Source: Paraphysomonas bandaiensis | Taxonomy: Eukaryota; Chrysophyceae | Direction of reading: 5' to 3' | DNA length: 64,000 bases | NCBI GenBank assembly: GCA_965644295.1 | Contig: CBFFRP010000352.1 | Location: 310,001 to 374,000, forward strand | Shown here: piece by piece, positions 23,960-34,495 of the stretch | Position numbering within the stretch: the stretch's first letter is position 1 | Layout of the letters: the number at the start of each line of letters is the position of its first letter | Made by a program: the position numbers and the translations under genes | The notes under the pieces: model-generated | What the model was told of the DNA's origin: nothing | What the model saw: the letters and a program-made list of their open reading frames with translations, nothing else | The model's database searches: none

Positions 23960-26740
23960 TCACAAATCCTGAAACTCATTCCTAGGGAACACTGAAGCTT
24001 TCGTACTTGATGAAAAGAATGTCACATATGCTGCTAATCCAAGACCTATAAGATATAAGGTTTCAGTTCAATGAGTATGACATATTTCAACGTACCTCCG
24101 AAAACCACTCCAGCTGCAACAATAATAACCCAGAAAAAACCAAGCGGTCCAATTAAGTCATCTTGAAAATAATGGTCAAACTCTCAGAATAACTAATTGC
24201 CCCACGTACCATCAGGAGTTTCGGTAGGATAACTTGTTGGAGCTTCTGTTAAAGCCTGAAAATCTGCAAAAGAAAGAACCAGATAAGAATCCATCATCCC
24301 CAGATCTTGATGCCGCAAGAAGTGGCAATTAACAGCATTTTCTCCTGTGAATTGTGCCACGCGAAATCTGACCCTAACAGCAGATGCAACAGGAGGAAGA
24401 GTGTCTCGCCACTGACCCACCTCATAATACTGGCGGTAATCATAATTGTCGGATTCCACCGAGATAATTTGAAAATGCTGTATGCAACAAATTTGTTAGA
24501 ATACAAGTTTCAGTTTAATATTTATATATACTAACATGAGGTTGTATAGTTAGAGCATGATGGGAAGATCCAAGACCATACAATGTCCATTCGTGAACAG
24601 ATCCCATAAAAGTAACCATTTTATTTCGTTCAATATATACTCCAGGGTTAGTTCCTCTGCTACCTTCAAACTGACTAAAGGGACACTCAAAAATTGATGC
24701 ATTCGGATATAGAGGGCCATATGGTTGAACAGAGCTACAATCAGGCCCAGAACCTAGCCAAAATCCACATTCTGACGAGTTTTTCCCGGCCTGATTAACG
24801 CTGAGAGAGTACCACTGGTCAACGGTTGCATTCACATCATAGAGATCAGTGAGGTAATACGGCCTACGAATTCCAGCAAGGTGCTCATCGGTTACAATTC
24901 TTTTCGTTGTTCCTGTTGCCGTAACAACTATGTGAAAGAACAGCCCATTCCCTAGATTATACATAGTGAAAACGCCTAAAAGAAACAGATGATGAAAACA
25001 TTATACAAATCGTATCAGACATACCAACTGTATCGCAATATAATTCTATGTCCACTCTACCCCCTGCAACCACATTAACCACCAACTGAGGTGATCTATT
25101 CTTAATGTACACCCCGTCCCACGCCAGCACAGTCATTGTACATTTATCACTATCGGACGTAACTAGCCTCAACGGCCCAGCTCCGGCCGCATGAACTATT
25201 CGAAGTATAGTTGGAGAATTTCGAACAAGAGAAATACTAGGCTGATACTGTCCATTTATGAGGTCAATGCTACTCATGCCCTCATTACTTGTGTTGAGTT
25301 GAAAATTCATGTCCAACGTACTTCCTGTTTCAGCTGAAAGCTCTTGCAATGAATACGACCTAAAAGGATTGAAGGGCGAAGACTTTTCATTTCCTGCAAA
25401 ATAATTAGATTAGATGAGTTGCAATTTGTTAAGTGGATGTTACCTGAACACAGCGGATACTGCGATACAGGATCACAGGACCAATCAACACCACAACCCT
25501 GAGAAACATTGCCTTCTACCGTTTCTGAATTAAGAACAATATTCGTAACTATCATCAATATACTTCTCGAATTCTTTAAAGACGTCGGGTATTTTAAAGA
25601 TTTATCATCAAGATCAGGTTCAACGACAATTCCGCCAGCCAAACCACCCATAAGTTGCATGGCAGACGAACCATGAGCATGTGAATGATACCAATGTATA
25701 CCTGGCGCATGATTTTCCTTTATACTGTACCTATAAGTCAGAGTTTCACCAGGAGATGCAGTTCTAAAAACACTATTAATCGCAGGATCCACATGTAAAC
25801 CGTGAGTGTAGAAATTAGTTGTATTCGGACTGTGCATTCCATTTCGAACAGAACTGTGAGTAGAGTTAATAACTTCTTGTGGTCCAAGTTCATTCACCAA
25901 TGTTAATGTCAGATTATCACCAGGTCGGAAACGTATAGTCGGGCCAGGATAACTGCAGTAAGAATGCGTACAAAATGTACGTGTGGTAAAGGTAACTGGC
26001 CCTGCAGTAACTCTATATTCTCGGACATAAAGAGTTAATATCCAATTTCTTGCCCTACCATATCCTGAACTTAGTAGTGGCATACTCGTAAGCTCTTTAG
26101 CAGTAAGTTCAGAAAGGGTTGTAGGTTGTGCTGAGGGAACAGGTGTAGGACTTCGTGTTGGATTAGGGGTAGGAGTCATGGTTGGAATCTGAGTCGGATT
26201 TATCGTACTCGTTGGTGGTAATGTTGATGGTGTACTTGTTATTGGTGATGTTGATGGTGTACTTGTTGGTGTTGATGTCGATAATGTACTGGTTGGTGTT
26301 GATGTTGATGGCGTAAAGCTTGGATATGGCGACAACAGCGGAGCTTCACTGGGAGATAAGGATGGTGTAATCGATGGACATGGAGAAACTGTTGGAATAG
26401 AAGTAGGATACGGTGTTGCAGTAACAACGTCGATAACCCCTTTCATACTGGAGTGAATGGAACACTGGTATGAGTACTCGCCAATGTAATCAAACGTGAC
26501 AGAATACACATAACCATATGCAGCAATTACACTTGAGCTCTCAAATGTATTATCTGTCGAAGTAGATTGTACGCTGTGTGGTTCGCTATCTCTCCATATC
26601 CAAGACACTGTATCTCCCACATAAATAAGAGTCCTATTCTGATCCCCAACAGAAATATTCCAATTCAGTACAATCGTTGAAGCAAATATTTGCAACAGAT
26701 TTTGAATGGATATAAGAACAAATAGTGCATAAACTTGCAT
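23960..26740 (-). CDS. membrane-anchored multicopper-oxidase-like protein with N-terminal cupredoxin
   Basis: Exons 26740-25444, 25393-25025, 24975-24536, 24477-24210, 24161-24096, 24045-23960 give about 841 aa. Layout: signal peptide (1-20); plastocyanin-like domain with type 1 copper ligands His55, Cys93, His96, Met99 (EPHSV, YQCSIHSSM); a Thr/Pro/Ser-rich linker (about 110-215); a laccase-type region with the first two copper motifs HGLH (313-316) and HWYHSH (349-354); then C-terminal motifs; and a transmembrane helix near the end (GFFWVIIVAAGVVFGGLGL). The late motifs are altered: HPxHxH is HALTIQ (His695, Thr698, Gln700) and HCHxxxH is NCHFLRH (Asn752, Cys753, His754, His758) with Met763. 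So type 1 ligands survive, but three trinuclear-centre His are lost. Oxygen reduction is therefore doubtful; copper binding or electron transfer at the cell surface is more plausible. The start is the first ATG. Confidence 0.88.
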
Positions 26741-26904
26741 CTCAATACACGACAAACAGCACTTAACAAAACATAAACACTGATTCTAGGATATTACACA
26801 TTTCAATATACATCTATTCCTGGCAGCACACTAATGTGTGCAATGATCTGAGGGTTCTTTATATTATTAACAGACTAGAAGGAAGAAGAAGGTGAAACGC
26901 ACTC

Positions 26905-27152
26905 TACATACATACATACATACATACATACATACATACATACATACATACATACATACATACATACATACATACATACATACATACATACATACATACA
27001 TACATACATACATACATACATACATACATACATACATACATACATACATACATACATACATACATACATACATACATACATACATACATACATACATACA
27101 TACATACATACATACATACATACATACATACATACATACATACATACATACA
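26905..27152. repeat. TACA/CATA tetranucleotide microsatellite, about 62 units
   Basis: Uninterrupted TACA repeat of about 248 bp between two divergent genes (the copper protein and MPP beta). All reading frames across it are open and encode repeated HTYI or MYVC peptides, which are artefacts. Confidence 0.97.
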
Positions 27153-27253
27153 GAGGTACGGAGGCCTCCACTTGTTTTCTTGTTGGTGGGCTGGAGCTTG
27201 TATTTATTATATTTTCGCTTGTGCCGAGAATAAGAATAGCATTAGAAGTCCAC

Positions 27254-29355
27254 ATGTCGAGAATGGCTACCCGAATGTGCAGCAGGGTAGGTGTGTGTAG
27301 ATGTGGTTAAAATGGATGTGTATTTATATGTACAGCACAGTGTGCAGAGAATGTGTGTATGTGTGTATATGCATGTGTATGGTGTGTGTGGCAGCAGCTC
27401 ATATATCCACAGGGTCTGCGAAGATTGAATACAGCCTCTGCTTCAGCTATGCGCGCGCCATCACTACAGCATCTTTACACTGTGCCCCCCACAGATATTA
27501 CCACAGTTACTGGTGGTATGAGAGTGGCCTCACAGGTGATACACAGCCACCCCTTATCTGACTGGTTTAATATTATACTTCTTGCGAAGACGATTGCTGG
27601 TGAGACTGCAACAGTTGGCGTGTGGATTGATACTGGAAGTCGATACGAAACCGCAAAAAACAATGGTGTTGCCCACTTTCTGGAACACATGAGTTTCAAG
27701 GGAACTCCCTCTAGAACACAGCATCGATTAGAAGAAGAGATTGAGAACATGGGGGCGCATTTGAATGCATATACATCACGTGAACACACAGTGTATTTCG
27801 CTAAAGTTTTTAAGAATGATGTGCCCAAGGCAATGGAGATTCTATCTGATATTTTACAGCACTCTATCATGGACGAGAAGGCTATTGAAAGGGAAAGAGA
27901 TGTTATTCTAAGAGAAATGGTCGAGGTCAACAAGGTAGTGTTAGACATTTTACTTATTTTTGCTCATACTGAATAATACCTTGTACAATGTATTGATTGT
28001 ATGCGTCGCTGCACAGATCTATGAGGAGAGAATCCTTGATAATCTCCACGAGACCGCATTTATGGGTACAAGTAAGTTATTGTTGTACTCTTCGTTGTAG
28101 ATGTGGATACAGTTTACTGCGGCTTCTATGTATCTGCTATTTGTTATTGATGATGTAGCACAAGTCGCAATTAAATTTGTATGCTCCCCTAACTATTGTT
28201 TTGTAGGTCTTGGCCACACTATCTTGGGACCTGAAGAGAATATTCGCTCTATCTCCCGCAATGATTTGGTTGACTATGTACAGACAAATTACACTACCGA
28301 TCGCTTTGTGATCGCCGGGGCCGGAGCAGTTGATCACAATGAGCTTGTTGAACTGACCCAGAAGTATTTCGGAAGCCTTCCTACGACTCCGAAGGGCGGC
28401 AAAAAGATCGAGATGCAACCCGCCGTGTTTACAGGATCTGACAAACTTATCCGATATGACTCCATGCAGGTGAACTGAGTGCATAGTGTGGGAGGAGAAT
28501 ACATCAATGCTAGTGTAGTGGTCATAAATCAAGTATTGAATGTAGTTAATGACCACCTATTTGATAGGAAGCTCATGTCGCACTTGCATTCGAGGGCGTC
28601 CCATGGACCTCTGAGTTTGCCTTTCCTATGATGGTCATTCAAACCATTTTAGGTCAATGGGACAGAAGTAATCCTGCAGGTGCCAATGCTGCTTCTAGGT
28701 GAGTGATATCGTTATATCATCCTGTTATGCACTACTGTGAAACATGTGTACAGGCTTCTGCGTATACATTCGTGGCTTATGTAAACGTTGTGTAGGCTAG
28801 CCCGGGAATTGTGTGAAAATGAAGCAGCTCACTCATACATGACATTCAATACTAGTTACAAGGTAGTCTTGGGCAGCTATGAATACATACAATAAAACTT
28901 TTGTTTTGTGGCTGTATTTATTTGTCGTGTAAGGTAAAGCTAACGTTTTGTGCCCTCAGGACACAGGTCTCTTTGGAGTGTATCTAACTGCAGAGGACAA
29001 GAAGCTGGAGGAGGCTATGTACCATGTCACATCTAACCTTACTCGTATTTGCCACGAGGTCACAGACGAAGAGGTTGTCCGCGCGAAGAATCAACTCAAA
29101 GCGAATGTCCTAATGCAGATGGACAACTTTTCATCAGTGTGTGAGGATATCGGCCGACAATTATTAACGTACGGACGCCGCATGTCTACTGCCGAGACTT
29201 CCGCAAGAATTGACGCAATTACCACCGATGATGTCAGAGTAACTGCAAACAAATTCTTTAATGACGAAGACCATGCACTTGCAGCAATCGGGCCTATATT
29301 TGAGCTTCCTGATTACAATTGGATCAGGCGTAGATCTTACTGGAATAGATACTAG
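27254..29355 (+). CDS. PMPCB: mitochondrial processing peptidase beta subunit
   Basis: Catalytic subunit of the matrix protease that removes presequences from imported proteins; in many protists and plants it is also a core protein of complex III. Exons 27254-27286, 27413-27535, 27590-27934, 28017-28071, 28207-28469, 28568-28698, 28796-28862, 28960-29355 give about 470 aa. The N-terminus (MSRMATRMCSR, then RRL, Ala/Ser-rich) looks like a mitochondrial presequence. The M16 inverted zinc motif is intact: HFLEH (81-85), with the third ligand Glu expected in the helix about 76 residues later. GWIDTGSRYE-like VWIDTGSRYET, IENMGAHLNAYTSREHTVYFAK, IERERDVILREM, TILGPEENIRSISR and the Gly-rich GAGAVDHNEL are beta-subunit signatures. 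The acceptor of intron 1 is ambiguous (27395 or 27413; both in phase). The second intron is 54 nt and reads through without a stop. Confidence 0.93.
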
Positions 29356-31925
29356 GCAGACAAAAATCTTATAGTTACAGTCGTAGTTGTGTTCGGTGAT
29401 GTGGCATAGTTTTTGTACTGAGAAAAAAGCGATAACTGTTCGCAATGAATTGATCTGCATTTCAAGCGTAATAATACGCAATGTATTACTTTTTTTGTAT
29501 ACTGTAGCTAGTCGTTAACACTCCTGACTAATTATATTATACTGCGGAAAAAGTGAAGAAACTCAGTACCAAATCAATCGAGTATATATATCTAGGTACG
29601 ATATAATTATAATTAACCACGAGTTGTAACGAGGCCAAATTAACCGAGCTTAAAAATTATAACACACAAGGGCAAAAATCCCGAGTTTTAAAATTCAGGC
29701 AAGTAGTGAATATGTCTGATTTTTAGCAATAGACGTATAAAAGTCAGAAATAATATAGCAAAACAATTTAACTAACTATTACTTAACTTTGATATTTTAT
29801 TACTTAAGGCTTGCGTGTCACTGCAAGCACCTAGGTGCAACCACTTTCTCTCCATCACTGCAATCAAACACAAATAACATGCTAAATATAAGTGGGCAGA
29901 AAAATATCATCTGCCTATGTTTGCGGTTCACGCTAGTTTTCCGAAGAAATATCTCCGGCACTTATCCCCCAGAACACCGGAAAAATAGGTGCGAGTCCGA
30001 CTTTGTTGAAGGAAATACAGGCAAAAGGGACGATGCTCCGTATTAATATATATGTTGAATTGTAGCTAATCCTCATAATGTTGAAGAACTTTTATTTAAA
30101 AATAAATAGCTATATGTAGCTTGCATGCTGTTAAATATACACTAAGAAAACAAATGAAAAAGCAAAGTATTGTTCAATCAGTGCTAGCTTCATAAGGGAA
30201 TGGCAATTGGACTAGATTAACCCGAATCAATTTCCCCCAGAATTTCAATAATAACTATATATATCAACAAATAATAATGTACCCCTACCACAGAAGATAC
30301 TAATCGTTGTATGTAAATGTGATGATGAATGTAAAATATTGTAGTTGATTGACAATTTGTCAATATGGCATCATCATCACAGTTATGGACAACTAAGTTC
30401 AATATGGGAAATTCAAGTGCAGCTGTCTGGAATATTGAGTGTATGTTCATGTGTGTATATGTTTTGACAAGCATAATCCTGCTGTTAAGGCTAGGTGCCA
30501 GCTCCTCCTTCAGCATCAGATGTGGCAGAATGTGAACTCTCCAGTTATTGCTGAAATATAGTTGCGAAGTCCTACTAGTTACAACGATAGGCCATTTGCA
30601 CTAAAATCATTCTGATCTTCTACATCAGAAGAAGAAAGAAATATATCTTGGAGTATTTTGGATATACAGTAGTCTGGGTTTTGAAAGTTGAGTTATCATC
30701 ATTGTGACTTTTACCTAAAATTGTTAGTAAAATGAATGTCATAATTAGGATAGAGGAGAGTTTTTGTTTGAACGGGCTATTGAAGTTGAATATCAATAAT
30801 TGCCCGGTGCTAATACAAGCGCCCCTTTGAAAAACACTATTTTTGAAACAAAATGGGGATAGGTACATGTGTATGTGAAGTATTCAAAACATTGAACACA
30901 CTACATTTATTTGTCCTTCAACTAAGTCGGACTCGCACCTTTTCGTGGTGTTCTGGGGGATAAGTACCGGAAGTATTTCTCCGAGAAACTAACGCGAGTC
31001 GCAAACATAGGCAGCTGATATTTTTCTTCCCGCTTATATTTAGCTAATGTTTGTGTGGGCAAGGGACACTAATGTAAGTTACACTTGTGTATAGACGTCT
31101 TCTTTAAACCCTGATGAATAAACAGACATCCAGGAGTGGGCCCACCTCAAGGGCATCCAGGGTACTGGGCCCACCTGAAGGGTAACCGGGGTATTGGGCT
31201 GCTTGCTGATATCAAGTATCCGGAATGTTAACCTTAAGGACTCGAAAGTCCTGAAGTCATCACAGATGCCAGGTATATCACCATTCTGCTTGCTCACTGC
31301 GTTTGTTTTGAGTGATAGAGCGGGGGTGGTTGCACCTTGGTGCTTGCGGTGACGCACAAGCAGCTTTCATATCGTTAAATAGTAGGATATTAGAGTTAAG
31401 CGCTAGGTAGTTAAATTAAAATTCTAAATTCTAAATGCTAATATGCTAATAAGAAGAGTTTCATTACTTTTATTTGTGTAGTTATTTGCTAAATTCACGC
31501 CCACACTGAACACATAAATCGTTACGTAGTTTCAAGGTTACATATTAATTCTCCACTGTACTGCATACAATACGTTCGATTCTCTGATTTCACTACACCA
31601 CAACTTGTGCATTTTAACAGAACTCAACTTATAAAACAGCGCTTGTGTTGCATTTTTAGAAGGGCTCTCCCGCTGAATTCAATGTATAAATATACTACAT
31701 AATACATGTTCAACTTGTAATGCTTCTGAGTATACGATGTCATTAATTTGTTATCGAGTGGCAAGTTAATGAGCTCTTTACCAATAATACAAAGCATTCC
31801 CACGACCATAAACAATAATGTTAGTTGATATAAGCTGAAAATATAATACAGATATCGACATTGTACAGTAATGTGCTAAACTATAGTTACGTAAGTGTGT
31901 CAGTTCTATTGCTCAGAAATCTGTC
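29356..31925. other. intergenic, transposon-derived
   Basis: Space between MPP beta and the left MFS gene, mostly occupied by the foldback-like repeat. No intact coding region seen; a 92-residue frame at 31079-31357 lies inside repeated DNA and matches nothing I recognise. Confidence 0.5.
29740..31460. mobile_element. foldback-like element with long inverted arms
   Basis: The left arm (about 29740-30030) and right arm (about 30905-31460) are inverted copies. Shared landmarks include CACTGCAAGCACCTAGGTGC versus the complement of GCACCTTGGTGCTTGCGGTG, and CTTATCCCCCAGAACACCGG versus GGTGTTCTGGGGGATAAGTA. The right arm is interrupted by about 240 bp (roughly 31070-31310) missing from the left; part of that insert is present in the solo copy at 23520-23570. 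The central 870 bp is AT-rich and non-coding. It looks like a non-autonomous foldback DNA element. Exact ends and target duplication were not resolved. Confidence 0.65.
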
Positions 31926-34049
31926 CTATAGGTTGAATTCATCTATTTCATCTTCATCATATTTCTTCCCTTGTTGCATGGTGACCGCATATCGAGGAAC
32001 TTTAGGTTCTCTCCGACTTTTGAGAATTTTTCGAGGAAGTTTCTTCGAGAGCTTCCATATTAATATAGTTCCGATTGCAATAACATACCACACAAAAGAA
32101 TAGTCAAAAGGCCATGTCAAGCCACTAGACGCTGTCCATGCGAAAAGGGCACTACCACTGGCAGGACCGATCAATCTACCTATTGAAGCCATTGTTTGGC
32201 CAATACCATTTACCTTGGCACGCTCGTGGCTATAGCAAGAATTGTTTATCAGCACAAATACGCACACAAAGCTCCATCCAATAGCCATACTCATTACTGT
32301 ATAACTGAATGTCACAAGTACCCATTGCAAATTTGGCAACTCATCAACATGACCAAAAGTGATAAATGGGGAAAAGAGAGCCATCACACCATATATAACA
32401 ACGCCAAACCTAAATACTTTCAGTGCCCCGTACTGCTGTACTATAACGGGGTACAAAACTACTTGAGATAGAACACACACGGGTCCCGACACCATGATTG
32501 TGATTCCGATTTCGTGAGACTTAAACCCGAAACCGCCCTCTTCACTAGGAACCACTAGCCACAGGGGAAATATCTCCACCATAACAACATGAACTAAAGC
32601 CAGAAGGCCATAGAGAAGAGTGCTGATGAAAACCATTTTGTTACGCATAATTTGCCGTAGTGATCCCCACGAAGAAAGATGTTGTTCTTCCCATCCGTCC
32701 TCTAGTAATTCAGAGCCGTTACTAAAGCGTTCTGAGGACTTTGCCATGAGATCCTCTGCGGCGTCATATGGCTTCTCAGATTCAATTCGAGAGGTTCTAC
32801 CTTGGGTAATAGGAAGGGCGCGGTCCTCTTCAGTCACACGCTTCAGTCTTCCATATTCTAAATCACTCGTCTCAATAATTTTCATTTGTACTGTGCCATT
32901 GAAAGATACTCCTTTCTTCTTTCTTTGGTTTTTTGCGGCCTTATCATCTGCGGGGTCACATGGATTGCGTGGAGGTTCTAATGTATCTACAGCGACAGCG
33001 TGGTGTGCTCCTGTCTGACTTCCCTCCTCTTCGTCTCGTAGTAATGTATGAGTGAGTTCGCTTTCACTCTCCTGTCTAATTAGCTCGTTATCGCTGGTGC
33101 GCACATGCATGTATCCAGCAGGACTGGAGACTGCAGCAGACATGCGATGAAACAAAGAAGGCTTTTGTAAATTCTGTGCTGCACTATCATTCCCAACAGG
33201 ATGTAAATGCGGAGAAGTAAGTTCAACTGATTTATTTTCCATATTCAAATCCAAGCCGTGAGTCTTCTCGTCCAAACTGCCTGTGGACGAGTCCATCCTT
33301 CCATCATCATCACCATCGTCATCATCCACATCATCAGTAGAATTAGTGCCAAGTTTCATGTACACACTCCGTCCCTGACCAGATCCACGAACTACTTTCT
33401 CCTTCACCTGAAGAGTTTCTGTCAGCTCGAAGTACGCCACGCCCAGTACTACCACACAAAACACGACAATGACAACACACGGCAGAGCGAACGGGTACTC
33501 TGCAAACACTGTACCCTGGAATATATCGTATCGATTTGCTGGTTGAGATAGAAAACCTCCTATTATTGGGCCAAAGGTTCGACCAAGTCCGCCTATAGTA
33601 CCAAACATAGCCATACCTTTACAAGAGTTCGAGTCGTCATGTATTTCTGCCATATATGTCTTTCCAACACCAACATTACCATTCAGAAGGCCCCACAAAA
33701 ACCGGGCAAATACAGCTACCCAAAAACTAGGTGCAAACCCAAAAAGAGCCGCAGATAAAGCTGTACCTAAGAGTCCCAGTAAGAGTACTGGTCGCCTCCC
33801 AAAACGATCAGCAGCCACTCCCCATATTAAATTCCCCACCATACTACCCAAACTAAAAGCCGATCCTAATACACCAGCCATGTAACCAACCTCTACTTCA
33901 TGAATATTCGGATAGAAATGAATCACCATAAAGGGGATGAACGCAAAGATCACCCATATGCTAGCGTTGTTAGCGAATAATAAGAGTCCGAGGACACATA
34001 TCTTGCGCACTGGTAGAGGAGTCTGTGTGTCAGTGTCAGAGATATGCAT
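31926..34049 (-). CDS. major facilitator superfamily transporter (ZIFL/DHA1-like), intronless
   Basis: Single exon, 707 aa. About twelve transmembrane helices in two bundles separated by a hydrophilic loop of about 220 residues (Asp/Ser-rich, KNQRKKKG). The MFS signature is between helices 2 and 3: GVAADRFGRRPVLLLG. Helix 4 carries FLWGLLNGNVGVGKTYMAE, which resembles the GxxNGxxGVxKxxxxEI signature of zinc-induced-facilitator-like transporters, exporting metal chelates, protons or drugs across plasma or vacuolar membranes. The C-terminus is basic then acidic. The start is the first ATG. It stands 446 bp from a second intronless MFS gene transcribed the other way. Lack of introns contrasts with most of the neighbouring genes. 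Confidence 0.85.
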   Translation of the reverse strand: MHISDTDTQTPLPVRKICVLGLLLFANNASIWVIFAFIPFMVIHFYPNIHEVEVGYMAGVLGSAFSLGSMVGNLIWGVAADRFGRRPVLLLGLLGTALSAALFGFAPSFWVAVFARFLWGLLNGNVGVGKTYMAEIHDDSNSCKGMAMFGTIGGLGRTFGPIIGGFLSQPANRYDIFQGTVFAEYPFALPCVVIVVFCVVVLGVAYFELTETLQVKEKVVRGSGQGRSVYMKLGTNSTDDVDDDDGDDDGRMDSSTGSLDEKTHGLDLNMENKSVELTSPHLHPVGNDSAAQNLQKPSLFHRMSAAVSSPAGYMHVRTSDNELIRQESESELTHTLLRDEEEGSQTGAHHAVAVDTLEPPRNPCDPADDKAAKNQRKKKGVSFNGTVQMKIIETSDLEYGRLKRVTEEDRALPITQGRTSRIESEKPYDAAEDLMAKSSERFSNGSELLEDGWEEQHLSSWGSLRQIMRNKMVFISTLLYGLLALVHVVMVEIFPLWLVVPSEEGGFGFKSHEIGITIMVSGPVCVLSQVVLYPVIVQQYGALKVFRFGVVIYGVMALFSPFITFGHVDELPNLQWVLVTFSYTVMSMAIGWSFVCVFVLINNSCYSHERAKVNGIGQTMASIGRLIGPASGSALFAWTASSGLTWPFDYSFVWYVIAIGTILIWKLSKKLPRKILKSRREPKVPRYAVTMQQGKKYDEDEIDEFNL

Positions 34050-34495
34050 GACTATGAGGGGATATAAATACAATGACTATGCTATGATTGCACAGGCAAC
34101 GTGCATTCCAGGGTCTGGTATGACTGCCCGCTCATATGGACTGGACATATGAGAGCTACACACTGTGCGGTATACGCTCTAGGACTAGACGACTATACGT
34201 ATACCAGGTACTGTATATGCAGCATACACTGCTACACAGTCACATGTGCCTGGCTCGCTCCTAATTTTTGTGTAGCTCTACAGAGCGTGAATACCACAAT
34301 CAGTAATACTGTATTCCGAATGCAGTATACAGACTACAACACCGTGTAGTGGTGCTGCTGCTGTACGCCTATCCGTATAGACCTGTATGTTTATGTATTT
34401 TCATGGGCATAAGGAATGTGCTGTTACTATATGAATATACAGTGCAGCAGAGCAGAGTGGTGGAGGTGGTGCATTATTCTCACCCATTAGCTGCT
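34050..34495. promoter_or_regulatory. bidirectional promoter region between two MFS genes
   Basis: A 446-bp gap between divergent starts. It contains GCGGTATACGCTC at about 34168 and ATACGTATACC at about 34196, instances of the GTATAC-centred motif seen upstream of other genes here. Promoter role is inferred from the divergent arrangement. An in-frame run of codons upstream of the right-hand ATG (from about 34349) is open and could extend that protein. Confidence 0.4.

Noticed and set aside
26867-27255. Four overlapping long open frames of MYVC or HTYI repeats
   Set aside because: They are translations of the TACA microsatellite; no stop can occur in such a repeat.
32620-33018. Plus-strand open frames inside the left MFS gene
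   Set aside because: Shadow frames of the minus-strand transporter, which has a clear MFS signature.
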